A DNA stretch of 64,000 bases, from positions 62,001-126,000 of the forward strand of contig NBIV01000021.1 of NCBI GenBank assembly GCA_003194525.1, read 5' to 3'. Position 1 is the first letter of the stretch; each line of letters begins with the position of its first letter. A model generated the notes under the pieces. That model had not been told where the DNA came from and did no database searches. It saw only the letters and a program-made list of their open reading frames with translations. Positions 1-11,179 of the stretch are shown here, in pieces. This stretch comes from Gracilariopsis chorda. Its lineage: Eukaryota; Rhodophyta; Florideophyceae; Gracilariales; Gracilariaceae. The position numbers were made by a program, and so were the translations under genes.

Positions 1-835
1 GGCGCCCACCACCCCCCTTCGGTAAAAAACTAACTAAATTTTTTTATTCGTTATATGCAAAAAAGCGCAGCGAGCCATATGTTCAGCTGCGTAGACTACG
101 CGCGTAGGGGATGCGCAGCAGCCGCGCCTGCACGCACACCAAATTCATCACACAGCATTACGACATGATGCCGCGCTTCAATGAATAATGAAAATGAACA
201 ACACTTTACAGTGATGGGCGCGCAACTCACGCGAGCGACCGAAAACGGCGCAGCTCGCCTTGCATTGTTTGCAGCGCTGACAAGCGCCCGCGTGCCATAC
301 AGCTGTTGCGCAGCGCGCCGGAAAAAAAGAACCCCCGCCGCGGCAACAACAATCAACGGCGCCGCACAGATCAACAGCGCTGTATGTTCGTCGTCCACGA
401 CACAGACGCCTCACCACCCGCCACGCCGCTCGCGCATTCAGCCTTACATGCCTGTATCCAAACGCGCGCCGCAGAAAAAAAGGCAGCAATCAACAATTAC
501 GCACCCACACCTGCCGCTTCCAACGTATCTAGCTAGCGCAAGCGCAGCGCTGCCGCCTCAATCGCGCGCGGCGTGGCAGCAGCCACACATATGCGGCCCA
601 TAACAAACAACCGCCACTGCGAGCGCATCCGCACCGCCCACCCCACCACCGTTCCCCACGACAAATACCTCCACACACGCATATACGTGTAAGCCACCGC
701 ACTGTCCCCGACAGCGGGCTTACGCGCGCACTGACGCCGCTTGCAACTCACTTGTAACTGTAAACGCGCTCAGTTAATTACATGCCTTTAAAAAGAAGAA
801 AAACTCATTCAAAAAGTGAAAAATATACACAAACC
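1..835. other. intergenic, no gene supported
   Basis: This is the stretch left of the NADPH oxidase stop codon. It is rich in short alternating purine/pyrimidine and CA-type runs. Frames are open on both strands, but none has a recognisable domain, so I call no gene. It should contain the 3' UTR of the oxidase. Confidence 0.5.
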
Positions 836-3800
836 TCATGTAAAGTTCTCAATCCGCACAGCAATCCGCACGCTACATCCAAACGCCGCAGAGTCATGCA
901 TACCACCATCGCCACCACCACCACCACCACCACCTCCTCCTCCCCCGCCCGCCGCGCCGCCCAACGCCGACCCATTGCGCGCCATCCCCCGACCATTCCC
1001 CCCAGACCTCGCCCTCTCAAACGCCACGTCATCGTCGCGCCCAATGCGCTTCGTCTCGTACCCACGCTGCACAGCATTCTGAATGCTCTTCTGCATCGCC
1101 TTCATCGCCGCCTGCTGCACCATGCGCGCCATCCCATCCGGCCCGCAGAAGAACACCCCGATAACCGTGCCGCTTCTCGACCGCTCCACCAGGTTGGTGA
1201 ACACCTCCTCCCAGTTCGGCCGCTTGTACGTCGTCTTGAACGGAATCTTCTCATAATCCATCATCCACGGTTCATACTTCTCTCCGTGCCTCGTGATGAA
1301 CCGATGCAGCCGCACAATGTTCGACTCCGTCAGCGGCAGCAACTCATCAATCAGCCACCCATCGTCCTTGTGCGTCTTGCTCACCCAGATAAAGTCGAGC
1401 GACTTGGTTAGCGCATGCCGCGACTTGAAGTACTGCGCAAGCATCACCCGCGACCCAATCGTCCGCCCAATCCTCCACAGCAAGAACAAACTCAGCACCG
1501 GCCACACAACAAGCACCAACAGCATCGAAATGTGCCCAATTCCCGTTCCAACCCCGCCAACGTTCAGCACGTGCAACACCACACTGCCAATCATCAGCGG
1601 AACAAGCACAAACAGGTCAAACGAATTTCCGAGTCCGTCCGCGATGAACTCACGCACCCCGTGCAAGTACATTTCCAGCAGAACCGCCCCGGTCACCGGC
1701 ACAGCCAGCACAATAGACAGAATCATGTCCACCACGTTCAAAGGCACAGTCTTGAACACGCCCAACCCCGTCTGGTTCAGCTGGAACTGCATGCTAACCA
1801 GTCCAATGCAAACTATAGCAAACCGCACCAGCATAACCCACAGCATTAGCCAGTTCACAGTCACAGTGTGCAGGTAGTACAGCACTCGTTCCTGCCACTG
1901 CGCAGCCTCCATCGCGTCGTCCATAAGGTTCATGGAAGCCTTCATCATGCTTGACCGCTGTTTCTTCTGCTCGGCAGCGTACAAGTACCGCATCATCGCG
2001 CCGGGCCCAAAGCTCATTCCGAGCAAGTTGAGCGCGTTGGACGGCGTCTGGTGGTCTCCAATGAGCTCGTTTTCGTAGTCCCATTCACCGGCTTCCAGGT
2101 CCATGGGCTCGATGGCGAAGCTGTCGTCGTGCATCACTCCGCGCCCAACGCCGTCCGTCGCACCTCCAGCACCACCATGCACAACATCCACTTCATCGTC
2201 GTCATCATCGAACAAGCCGTCATTGGAGTCATACTCCTTCACAATCTCAAACGTATGCTGCCTGTCCGTCGACACGCGTGGCTCGTACCCAGCAGAGGCG
2301 TGGCGGTCAGGGATAGGCGCATCCGGGTTACCAAGTTCCTCGTCATAGTCGTCCGGACGCGCGTACATGTCACCGTGCTCATTCTGTTGGAGATAGTGTG
2401 CCAGCTGGTCATCACCACCGGGGAACTGCAACGCGTACCTACCCGGCGCAGCGCCATGTGTATCAAGCCCATTGGACGACAGCGGAATAACAACCGACGT
2501 GTTGTCAAGAGAATGGCGCGGCGAGCCATTGGGCTGTGCCACGGGCGCAGGTCCGTATGGTTGGTTGAGTCGTTGCTCCTGTATGATCATTCCAATGCTA
2601 TCATTCGTCTGCACGGAGGGGGAGCGAGGATCTCCACCCGCAGAGAGAGGACGATCCAGAGTGCCAGAAGCTGACCGTGACATGGCGCCGCGCGAAAGCG
2701 CGCGGTCCATCCGACCCGACGCCGAGCGCGAGATGGGCGTGGACGCGTTTCTAGACGACAGCGCGCGCGAGTAGTTCCTCGAAAAGTTGTTGCCGTTATT
2801 AGCGCCGGCGAAATTGGAGGTGGATTGATTTCTGGACATGCCCCGCGACGCGTTGCGCGAGCGGTGCTGCGCGCTCGCATACCCCGATCGGTGCGAAGGC
2901 GTGTCCGGCACGGAAGGAGTGCCGCGCACACTTTGGTTGCGGGTGAACGCAGCGGACGCGGAGTTGGACATTTCCGCGCCGCGTCGGGTGTGGTTGAGGA
3001 TAAGATAATGCGCATACTTGACAATGGACGAAAACGGGGTTGCACCAATACCACCGCTGACAAGTACGACGTGTTCGTACTGACCGACGTGCTGCGCGGG
3101 TGCGCCATACGGACCGCGCACGTGGATACTGATATCGTCATGTTCCGTGTCGCGCTCCTTGAAAAGGGCGTACAGCTTGCGGGTCCAGTCGCCGTTGACC
3201 TTGATGAAGAAGAGCATTTCGTTCTCATGGGGGGAGGAGGCGATTGTGAAGGGGTGCCACTCAATGTTGCTGACGAGCGGGACCTTGATGTCGCAGTACT
3301 GTCCAGCGAGGTATGAGAAGGTTCGCGGGATGCGCAGACAGACGGTATCGGAGCCTTTCAGCACGGCGGATTCCTTGGTGATGGACAGACGCGAGCCCTT
3401 CTCGTGCATGAGACGATAGGCGCGGTCGAGCACATAGATGAGAAGCGGGGCAAGGACGTACATCCAGGTCTTGAGCTGGCCGACATGGGAACCGTGCATG
3501 ATGAGGAAGATGAAGAAGAGGACGAAGCCGACGTGATGGACCCAGAAGAAAGTCTCGAAAGACCTCTGGCGAACGTACTTGAGAGCGGTGGTCTTCATGG
3601 ACAGGACGACAATGGTGAGGATGGAACCGGATATGGCCAGCGAAGTGGGGCCGAATAATCCTGGACCAGCCAGTCGCCTGGAGATGTAGCGGACGATATG
3701 GCCGACGGCGTGCAGTAAGGTGGCGATGGTGAGGCCGTTACCGACGAGCGAATGGAAGGCGGGCATGGCTTTGTCGAACGGAACGATCATGTTTAGAATG

Positions 3801-4081
3801 GTGCCACGAAGAAAAGTCATTAGCGAACGGGAGGCGACTAGGATGATTAGGGCGGAGTTAAGATTGAGCATGGCGCCGCCGGCACGCGCTATGGTGAAGG
3901 CGGCGCGGATGTGAAAGGGCTCGTTGCTGGCGACGAGCCATGCTGGAGAGGCGCCGACAAAGAAGCAGATGATGTTAGCGAGGATGTAGAGGAAAATAAA
4001 GGTAAAGTGGAAACCATTATGCTGGAGGGCGGGTTCGAGACGAGCCAACGAGCGTTTTATAGAGGCGTTGACAGCGGGCAT
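836..4081 (-). CDS. NADPH oxidase, red algal respiratory-burst oxidase type
   Basis: About 1081 residues. It moves electrons from cytosolic NADPH through FAD and two haems across a membrane to make superoxide. The start is the ATG at 4081, because upstream codons are Arg/Pro low complexity. The haem histidines fit the family spacing (H110 and H124; H182/H183 and H196). The FAD motif HPFTIASSP is near 276 and the NADPH loop GGIGATPF at 343-350. A hydrophilic insert (about 370-700) is full of RxxS/SRNxS sites and ends in an acidic run. Four more hydrophobic helices follow (about 742-870) before the C-terminal NADPH motif (FFCGPDGMA near 977). Helices between the two cofactor halves are known from red algal Rboh proteins. 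No EF-hands are seen, unlike plant Rboh. The C-terminus has a poly-Gly run encoded by a CCA/CCACCG microsatellite. It is divergent from the MDR gene. Confidence 0.93.
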   Translation of the reverse strand: MPAVNASIKRSLARLEPALQHNGFHFTFIFLYILANIICFFVGASPAWLVASNEPFHIRAAFTIARAGGAMLNLNSALIILVASRSLMTFLRGTILNMIVPFDKAMPAFHSLVGNGLTIATLLHAVGHIVRYISRRLAGPGLFGPTSLAISGSILTIVVLSMKTTALKYVRQRSFETFFWVHHVGFVLFFIFLIMHGSHVGQLKTWMYVLAPLLIYVLDRAYRLMHEKGSRLSITKESAVLKGSDTVCLRIPRTFSYLAGQYCDIKVPLVSNIEWHPFTIASSPHENEMLFFIKVNGDWTRKLYALFKERDTEHDDISIHVRGPYGAPAQHVGQYEHVVLVSGGIGATPFSSIVKYAHYLILNHTRRGAEMSNSASAAFTRNQSVRGTPSVPDTPSHRSGYASAQHRSRNASRGMSRNQSTSNFAGANNGNNFSRNYSRALSSRNASTPISRSASGRMDRALSRGAMSRSASGTLDRPLSAGGDPRSPSVQTNDSIGMIIQEQRLNQPYGPAPVAQPNGSPRHSLDNTSVVIPLSSNGLDTHGAAPGRYALQFPGGDDQLAHYLQQNEHGDMYARPDDYDEELGNPDAPIPDRHASAGYEPRVSTDRQHTFEIVKEYDSNDGLFDDDDDEVDVVHGGAGGATDGVGRGVMHDDSFAIEPMDLEAGEWDYENELIGDHQTPSNALNLLGMSFGPGAMMRYLYAAEQKKQRSSMMKASMNLMDDAMEAAQWQERVLYYLHTVTVNWLMLWVMLVRFAIVCIGLVSMQFQLNQTGLGVFKTVPLNVVDMILSIVLAVPVTGAVLLEMYLHGVREFIADGLGNSFDLFVLVPLMIGSVVLHVLNVGGVGTGIGHISMLLVLVVWPVLSLFLLWRIGRTIGSRVMLAQYFKSRHALTKSLDFIWVSKTHKDDGWLIDELLPLTESNIVRLHRFITRHGEKYEPWMMDYEKIPFKTTYKRPNWEEVFTNLVERSRSGTVIGVFFCGPDGMARMVQQAAMKAMQKSIQNAVQRGYETKRIGRDDDVAFERARSGGNGRGMARNGSALGGAAGGGGGGGGGGGGGDGGMHDSAAFGCSVRIAVRIENFT

Positions 4082-4962
4082 GATGGGGAGGGGTTTGAGG
4101 GGGTGGGAGGGTTGGGGTGTTGAAGTGGGACGAGGGAAGAAGGGAGGGGGGGACCGGACGTGAGGGGATGGGGTGGGGATATATGGACAGTTGTGGTGGG
4201 GGGGGGTGGAGAAAGCTTTAATGAGGGTGAGAGTGAGGAGGGGGGGGTGGGGGGTGCGAGCGGGTGCGATGGGGCGCCTTTCTCGGCGGTACCATTGGTG
4301 CGCCACGCTGCGATGCTGACAGGTTGCGGCGTGACGGCGCGAGCAAGCCCCACGTGGCGCGGGCACGCGCCGCCAAAACGCGTGCCTCGCGCGTGCGCGT
4401 CGCGCCACGTGTGCCGCGTGTGCGCGCCGTAGCGCCGTGCGGGAATGCACGCGCCGCGCTGAAGGTGCGTGGCGTGTGCACGTGGCAGTCGTGGCGCGCG
4501 TGGCGCGTCGCGATTGGCGCGCGCGCCCGTCCGCGCGGCGGCGAACAAAAGTGCTCAAAGACGCGCCGCTTGCTGCCGCGAACGGCGCGCCTTTTTCGCC
4601 ACCGCGCCCAACTCGCGCGCGCGCGCAATGGGTGGCCCGTGGCCGCCGCCGCCGCGCGCTACTGTACGCCGTTTCGTCGCCGCCTCTTCGCGCCAGTTCC
4701 GCCGCCGCGTTTCTCGCTTGCTCCTTTCTCCGCCGAATTCGCTGCTTACGTCATATGCGCCGCTTTCCAACCCGTGGCCACGTCATCCACCACCCCCCCT
4801 GCCCCCCGTCACCTTTCGTGGCACCCGCCCCCCCCCCCCCCCCCCCCCCCCACCCCTTCACGTCCGCTCACCCGACTGCACCACCGCTATCTAACAGACC
4901 CCCATGCATCCCCTCCCCCACACCCCCACCCTCGCCCTCCACAGTCCCCCGCCCCCCACACA
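4082..4962. promoter_or_regulatory. bidirectional promoter region, oxidase / MDR gene
   Basis: Both flanking genes are transcribed outward from this 0.88-kb GC-rich gap. It has dense CpG/GCGC, an ATTGG (inverted CCAAT) at 4513-4517, and a run of about 24 C residues at 4828-4851 in the MDR leader. No TATA box is evident. That it works as a shared promoter is inferred from gene orientation. Confidence 0.5.
4828..4851. repeat. poly-C tract
   Basis: A homopolymer of about 24 C, flanked by further C-rich sequence, 110-135 bases before the MDR start codon. Confidence 0.9.
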
Positions 4963-5961
4963 ATGAGCGACCACCCACCGTCCACAATGAACGCCCTCTT
5001 CCTAACCAGCTCGGACAAAGCCTCACACAACAATCGTCCGTACAAACTGCTAGCAGGTCCAGTGCCCGTTCCAAACGCGCCCCAAAATCACCTCCTCATA
5101 AGAGTCAAAGCAGCCGCAGTAGACGCGCGTGACGTAGCAATCTGTCGCGCCTGGCGCTCTCTTCCAACTCGTCCAGCCCAAACATCCCCGCCACCCCCCC
5201 CAGTCCCCGGCTGCGCCCTATCAGGCGTCGTCGTCACCGCCCCGCCGCACCACCCCTTTCAGCCGGGCCAGCACGTAGCCGCGCTCACCCGCTTTGGAGG
5301 CGCATTCGCCCCCTACGCTACCGTCCATGCAGACGAGTGTTGGCTTACCCGACTGCCCTTCGCAGACGCTGCCGTCACTGCTGGAGCTGCCTCCGTCGCA
5401 TTTCAAGCCGTGCGCGTCGCCGCTCTCAAAGGAAATGACACAGTGGCCATCGCTGGAACGCTCACTGCTGCAGGCGCCCTAATAGCGCGTACCTGTCGTT
5501 TGGTGTACGGTGTAAACGTCATTGCAGGTGTGCACGGACCGCACCAACAAGCCGTCGCTCAGTCGTATGCAAATTGTGTCGTAGACCGGTCGCGGAACAA
5601 AGTTACCGCTCAGCTCGGTCACGCTGTTGTAGATGTCGCCTTCGACGTGGAGGGTCGTCTGGAACAACTCTGCAAACTGGTCAAGAAGGGAGGTACTGTC
5701 GTTCGCGTCATCGCTGCTACCGAGACTATCAAACAATCGCAGGCGCAGCGAGTTCGAGCAATCTGTTCTGCACGACGAGTCAACCTCATTCGAGTTGAGG
5801 GTCGCCTGGATGCGCGCGCCGTGCAGAGTACGAAAAACTTGCTACAGACGTTGCAGATTTGCGCCCCCAGCGGCCCGGCGTTTGGAATCAAGCAGTGGGG
5901 TCCGGCTCTCACTGCTGCCGAGCAAGGTGTCGATGTTGGCGCTGTTGTGTTGCTGCACTGA
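4963..5961 (+). CDS. zinc-less MDR-superfamily (quinone-oxidoreductase-like) protein
   Basis: 332 residues, the usual length for the family. The ATG at 4963 follows a long C-rich leader; a second ATG at 4987 is possible. The N-terminal GroES-like part has the typical 'RVKAAAVDARDVAI' strand/turn and a 'PGCALSGVV' segment. The C-terminal half has Rossmann-like order and ends with 'KKGGTVVRVIA'. The dinucleotide-binding glycine motif that family members carry is replaced by AGTLTAAG, so NAD(P)H binding may be weak or altered. No catalytic-zinc cysteine/histidine set is seen. Substrate is unknown. It is divergent from the oxidase, which hints at a shared redox or stress context, but this is only inference. 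Confidence 0.75.
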   Translation: MSDHPPSTMNALFLTSSDKASHNNRPYKLLAGPVPVPNAPQNHLLIRVKAAAVDARDVAICRAWRSLPTRPAQTSPPPPPVPGCALSGVVVTAPPHHPFQPGQHVAALTRFGGAFAPYATVHADECWLTRLPFADAAVTAGAASVAFQAVRVAALKGNDTVAIAGTLTAAGALIARTCRLVYGVNVIAGVHGPHQQAVAQSYANCVVDRSRNKVTAQLGHAVVDVAFDVEGRLEQLCKLVKKGGTVVRVIAATETIKQSQAQRVRAICSARRVNLIRVEGRLDARAVQSTKNLLQTLQICAPSGPAFGIKQWGPALTAAEQGVDVGAVVLLH

Positions 5962-7653
5962 CTGCCTTCTTTTTCGTCACTCTTGTCTGTGTAATATCTC
6001 CAGCTAACCACTGGCTGCCTTTTCGAAGCGCACTTTCTTTCGTGCGCGCTTCAATTCGTCCTACCTATCCCACCAATCCGTTCCTTCACTGAAATGCGCA
6101 TACAACTTTTCTCCGTCCCAGTGCGCGCTGCTCGCACTGCTGTCCCTTGTTGTGGTGCTCACCAATGGACCCTATTCTTCGTCAAACATCGCCTTCTGGG
6201 AACACACGCACACAAGTCTACCACCCCCATCCCTCCCTTTGTTGTATCGGACTGCATCTTGTGCGCTGCATTGCGCATCGTTGCCTCCGCTTTCTATTAC
6301 CTTTGGTACCTCCACCGTAAAGTTATCTGTACCCAAGCGCGCTCTGTACCTCCTGTTTTCTCTTTCTGAGAAACCTCAAAAAGAGAATCTTCTCGTGCAT
6401 GCTAAACTTTTTGACCCTATATTTGCGCTGTGTATTCTCCAGCATTTCATTCTGTGCCAATTGGACAGCTGCTATCGACGTCATGGTTATCTACAATCAC
6501 ACCCTCTTTGAAGAACCATGCAAGCAATGATTCTGCTCACACTCAAGCAGTGTCGCTAATGCTCTTGCTTCCTGTTTGCCTTCTGTATTATTGCCCGGCT
6601 ATCTAAACTTGTTGTACAAGGGTACGGTACACCAATACGAAATGTTCCACGTCCACCAAAGCTGGCTTGGTCACAGTCGTGCTACAGCACGTGCCAGCGT
6701 GACACCACTCATAATACTGCAGGGCGCACCACCCACCCCCCAACTTGTCTCCTTCTCTTCAACTTGAACTTTTTGAACCCGTCGCTTCTTGAATGCAGCA
6801 TGGCGTATGTAGAAACGGTTTGAGGCCTTCATCGCGCCTATGAATCCTCAAAGACATCGTGCAAGAGCACTTCATTCTTAACCAACTAATCATCGCGCGC
6901 AATTCCACAATGGCACAACACCTAAAGCATGGAGACTCCTTGCGCCCGTCCCCAGCCGTTCCAGAATTCTTGCTGACAACTGCAAGCGTCTTCATTGGTG
7001 GCGCATTGGCGCTGCAGCGTCATACCAAGCGTAAGGGAGTCAACAAAATATTTCCATCACTCCTGCTAAACAACCTGTAACTCCGTCAAGCTCCGTCACT
7101 GATGCTTACATATCGAACTGCATGAGCAGACAACTAAACTGGCTAGCTAGCGAAGCCAAACTTGCCAGGTGCCCCTGGTGTGTCGTTTGGACTGTTGACG
7201 TTTGGCCATGCGGCCTCGGTAGGAGGGGCTGCCGGGAAAAACAAATAATGCTATGTGCTGAAGGATAGGTCTACCGTTGGTACCACCGGTAACACACCAA
7301 GAGGAGGGCTGCGAAACGTACTACACTCAGTGCATCAATGAACGCGACTGGATCAAGAATTGGATCTCTCCCAAGCGTTTATTCGCCACAGAATGGGCAT
7401 GGACCCGTCGATTTAGGCCACGCTGCAACGACTGTGGATAGATAAGAACCGGCATCCCTCCAAAAATGGCAGAGGGTTTCTGGTACAAACTTGCGTTGTC
7501 TGAAGTCAGTGCAGCGGAGATGGATCTCTCGGGAACCGCATATCTTCCTCCTCAGAACATCATGCATTACCGACGAGGAAGTATTATCCTTTCACACCGC
7601 CGACTGTGATGCACCGTCCTTCTCAACCATTTTGAGCATAAATCGGAGGCAAG
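5962..7653. other. 3' flank and gene-poor sequence
   Basis: The MDR 3' UTR lies at the left end. Several short open frames exist, such as one on the + strand at 6152-6511 and one on the - strand at 7379-7567 ending in a CPFCGE motif. None is long or recognisable. The - strand frame at 7379-7567 may be another piece of the decayed coding region that follows. Confidence 0.35.
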
Positions 7654-8673
7654 TCAAATGAATCTGGGAGTGCGGCTGCTATGCAACCTATCGTCTACAA
7701 ACTCGAACCAGGCCTTTCGAGTAGACGTATCGCCTCTGGAATAGTGGCGAGTCCCGTACACATATTCATACAAGGGTTCTCTTTCGGGGATCTATACTTC
7801 AAGGCAGAGGTTTTCTAAACCACTTACACACTCTTTAGCATTACGTTCTCTTCTTCGTCAATAATGTGAATGTGAGCACCGGTGGTACGTTCTTGCTTGT
7901 TATAAATGCTGTGTGTGAAATTACGACACTTGGATTGTTCTCCATAGGAGACGCTTTCCTCTCCGAAGGCTACAACGGCTTTACGCTCTCCCAAGCAAGG
8001 CATGTATTCAATTAAAACATCATCGCAGCATTCAAATTAAGTATCCTAGTAGAACAACTTCAGAGCTCGTGTACCGTCGGTACCAACTCAAGATCAAAAT
8101 TTCTTTCGCCCAGAGTAAACAGGAGAATACTCAGTAGCGTCTCTTCATATTCATTTTTGCACATCATCCACGCTGAGAGAATATCACCGCGGAGTCATTG
8201 CCTTCCCCACAGGGCATGCAGATTGCTACCAGTAAGCTGGTGGCGGAATCAATATCTCTGGAATCACGATAGTAGTAAGGGTTACCTAACTTTATCCACT
8301 TGACACAACAATATACGAAAGGTAGAACCTATTCTTTGACATCCCGTTGACCATCCAGATGAACGACTAGCACAAGACTGCAATTACGGCACCTATCATA
8401 ATATGCTTCACCTTCTGAGTGAGTATCTGGGCGAGTCCCTGAAACAACACAGTTAAGCTCTCTCTTTTCTTTGCTGATTACTCTAGTTTCATCCTTCAAA
8501 ATAACAGAAAGCATGGTCATACATTCAGGCCGAGTACTCCCAGTATCACACTCTAAACTAACGACTGAATTGTCGTTTACACATTCCAGGTGCTGTCCTT
8601 CAATTTCCTGCGATTCAATTCAACAGTCCGTAAAATAAACTGCTTCAACAGGGCGAGCAAACACAAGTATGTT
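7654..8673 (-). pseudogene. decayed extracellular-type Cys-containing coding region
   Basis: Three protein-like blocks can be read on the minus strand. Block 1 (8673 to 8164) stays in one frame across a TGA at 8620-8622 and a TAG at 8329-8331. It is rich in Cys and charged residues (YYDRCRNCSLVLVVHLDG; LLVAICMPCGEG). Block 2 (8036 to 7824) is a 70-codon open stretch in another frame with KCRNFTHSIYN and AHIHIIDEEENV. Block 3 (7792 to 7654) returns to the first frame with YEYVYGTRHYSRG. The amino-acid make-up looks real, but stops and frame changes break it. No family is recognised. It could instead be an intron-containing gene, although I found no convincing splice sites joining the blocks. 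Confidence 0.38.
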
Positions 8674-9268
8674 CTAGAGAAACATCCACCGTAGGACTGC
8701 CAAAAGCTAGGACTGTGGAACTGGTGGTACAGAATAAGGGTTACATTGCTAACCCTAATGAAAGCTAGCCGTGGGATTCCAATAATGGTAACTAACACCC
8801 GTTTGGTAGCGACTAAAAATTAACCCTTCAGCTCTTCAAGTTAGTACCGCGCTTTATGGAAGCATTGGCGGGGCACATACCCTCCCTTTCCTCCCCCACA
8901 CGCATACACATTATCCTAACATCTGCTTTACTTGCCGCTACGACAAATATCATCAAATCCCGCAACTCCGAAAGCGAGTTGGCGAGCTGTGACTACTTTG
9001 CATTGGCGTCAAAGGAACCGATAGGTGAATTACATTAACCTGGCTCCGCCTCGATGACTTGTTCATTCATATGGGTTGAGAAGAAGAGAGCCTGTCACGC
9101 TCAGCACATAGCCCCCAGTGCGTTCGTCAATCAAAGGCACACGTGATTGGTAGCCTTCATTTATCAATATGTACGTACCACCGCCCTTTAATCATATGCA
9201 AATGCAACACAATTATGTCCACCACAATTCCAACCCATTAACTTCAGTTTATGATGTTCACTCACTAG

Positions 9269-9958
9269 CTAGGGGCCACAATCTCCACAGAACCAGCCAT
9301 TTTGCTCACACAGAGAGAGCTGGCTCTTAAAATCAGCTCCGTGGAAAAATTTTTTACCGCAGATTCGGCCATCAATCATACACTTGAAAATGTATGGTGC
9401 TTCTGATAAAAACCATGTACGATGGCGTATATGGCTCAAGAAAAATGAATGAGTTCCACTCATCCCGAATGAGCTCTATTCGTTTAATCATTCTCCCTCA
9501 CCCTCGCAGACGCGACGAATCGTCCCTGCCAGACCACCAGAGTTACGTTGAATACCTTGTCGATTTGCTTACCCCGCACCATGGATGTCATTCAAAATAA
9601 ATTTTGATCCTTGGCAATCACAGTCTTTCATGCGGAGGGGAAACGTCTCCTCCGTAGCTCTTGTCTTGCAAGAATGTTTTCGGAAAAATTAACACAGCCC
9701 TGATACTCATAGCCCATCAGGGAAATGAAATTTTTTCCGTTCTGGGGGTCAAATATGAATGTAAACGGTGATGATTTCTCTTCCACTTGCTCTCCAACGA
9801 GACACATCACGATCCATGAAAAAAATGTCTTGTCCAACCTCCTCTGACAAACTTCCACCGCAGTTAAAATGAAATTTCGAGTGTCTCGCGACTTTTCCCC
9901 ATCCCTGGTTCAATGCGTTCAGCAGAACACAAACAACTATCTTTTTTTGGTCGCCCAT
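9269..9958 (-). pseudogene. further decayed coding fragments, unknown family
   Basis: On the minus strand there are three short coding-like pieces. One (9958 to 9749) contains KFHFNCGGSLSEEVGQDIFF. A frame-shifted one (about 9800 to 9640) contains FDPQNGKNFISLMGYEYQGC. A third (9463 to 9269) contains MIDGRICGKKFFHG and ends NGWFCGDCGP. They share strand and style with the relic just downstream and may belong to the same ancestral gene. Stops lie between them. Confidence 0.3.
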
Positions 9959-11179
9959 TCGCTATTATGTACAGTCTCCCATACAATAGAGTGGTGTGAT
10001 TTGCAACATATTTGGTCTCGACCTTATGATTTACTGCGCAAGCAAACCACTTGTTCCTTCAGTGTGACCCGCAACTAGATAGCTTGGTTTACGGCCTCAT
10101 GGTTTCCATGATGTGTATCTTAATAGGTTAACCCCTGCGCATCAAAAGCGTTGCGCCTATGCGCCGCCAGTTAATATTGATTTGCTGTCGCTATCACATT
10201 CATTCTAGAAAACCATCCATGTCCTACACAACCAAGAAAAAGCAAACGACCCATTTATATGTATGTGAGCTTGCCGGCTCGTGTCCGAGATCATGGCGGA
10301 GTTACAGGAAGAAAGCCTCCCTCTCCAGATTTTGGGCCAACTTTTCTTCCCATTCTGTCACGATATAAAGTACTTCAAAACCTTGTCTCCATCGCAATAG
10401 CGAGAGTTCCAAAGGATAAGATGTCGAGAGATAACGACGCAAAAAGAATAACGGACATCACTTTCAAATCTTGTTCCCCATCTTGCGAATCAGAACGTTA
10501 TGAAATGCGCAAGCTTTTCCCTTCATCCGAAGCGGTCAGGCACTGTGTATCGCCATCTGACAAAGATCTTCTCTGACATTCTAGTAAGCTGATGAACTAC
10601 GAAGTATGCATAACTTTGCAAGAGTTGCAATGTAAGTAAGAGTGTATGTTCCCCTGGCGAACGAAGCAATACCTCAAAAAGATTTGCTATCTACGGTTTG
10701 GTTTCCAAAGCCTTCCCACTGTCCATCTAGTTCTGTCTCCAGGAACTCTCTTGATAACATGACAATGACAACACTACCTCACCAGACTGAAATGGCACAG
10801 TTCAAAAGTCTAGGATTCTTAGCCATCATAGCGGTCACTGCCATATAATATCGCAGACTTACTATTTCTACATACACGGAGAACTATAGCTGATGCCTAT
10901 CATCGCAATTAGCTAAAGGAAACACCCCAAAGTACGAAGATTCTTTGTACCTTTGCTTGGCTGTAGGTTCTTGAAAGTTTGTGGTCCGTTTTACCAACTA
11001 TCATAGCGAATGCTTTGCCCCTGTCTATTTTTTATTGATTACGGAGACGAATGCTGGATACTGCGAACGTGATGGGAATTCATTACAAACTGTTAACAAT
11101 GGTAACGAATTCGAAAACTTTTGTTGTGTTGTAGTCTACTGTTGCATTTCCTCATCCTTGGGCATGTAGCAATACGATT
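9959..11179. other. gene-poor sequence
   Basis: An AT-richer stretch with only short frames on both strands. I see no domain, RNA gene or repeat that I can support. Confidence 0.5.

Noticed and set aside
181-603. Open plus-strand frame of 140 codons at the left edge
   Set aside because: Low-complexity Ala/Pro/Arg composition, overlapped by open frames on the other strand, and no domain; typical of GC-rich non-coding DNA.
4082-4558. Upstream extension of the NADPH oxidase frame to 4558
   Set aside because: The extra 159 codons are Arg/Ala/Pro low complexity with no targeting signal, and overlap the divergent gene's promoter. The ATG at 4081 begins just before the first family-like sequence.
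8279-8760. TAAGGGTT / AACCCTTA motifs as internal telomere repeats
   Set aside because: Single scattered occurrences (also near 14850, 34141, 48590), never in tandem, so no telomeric array.
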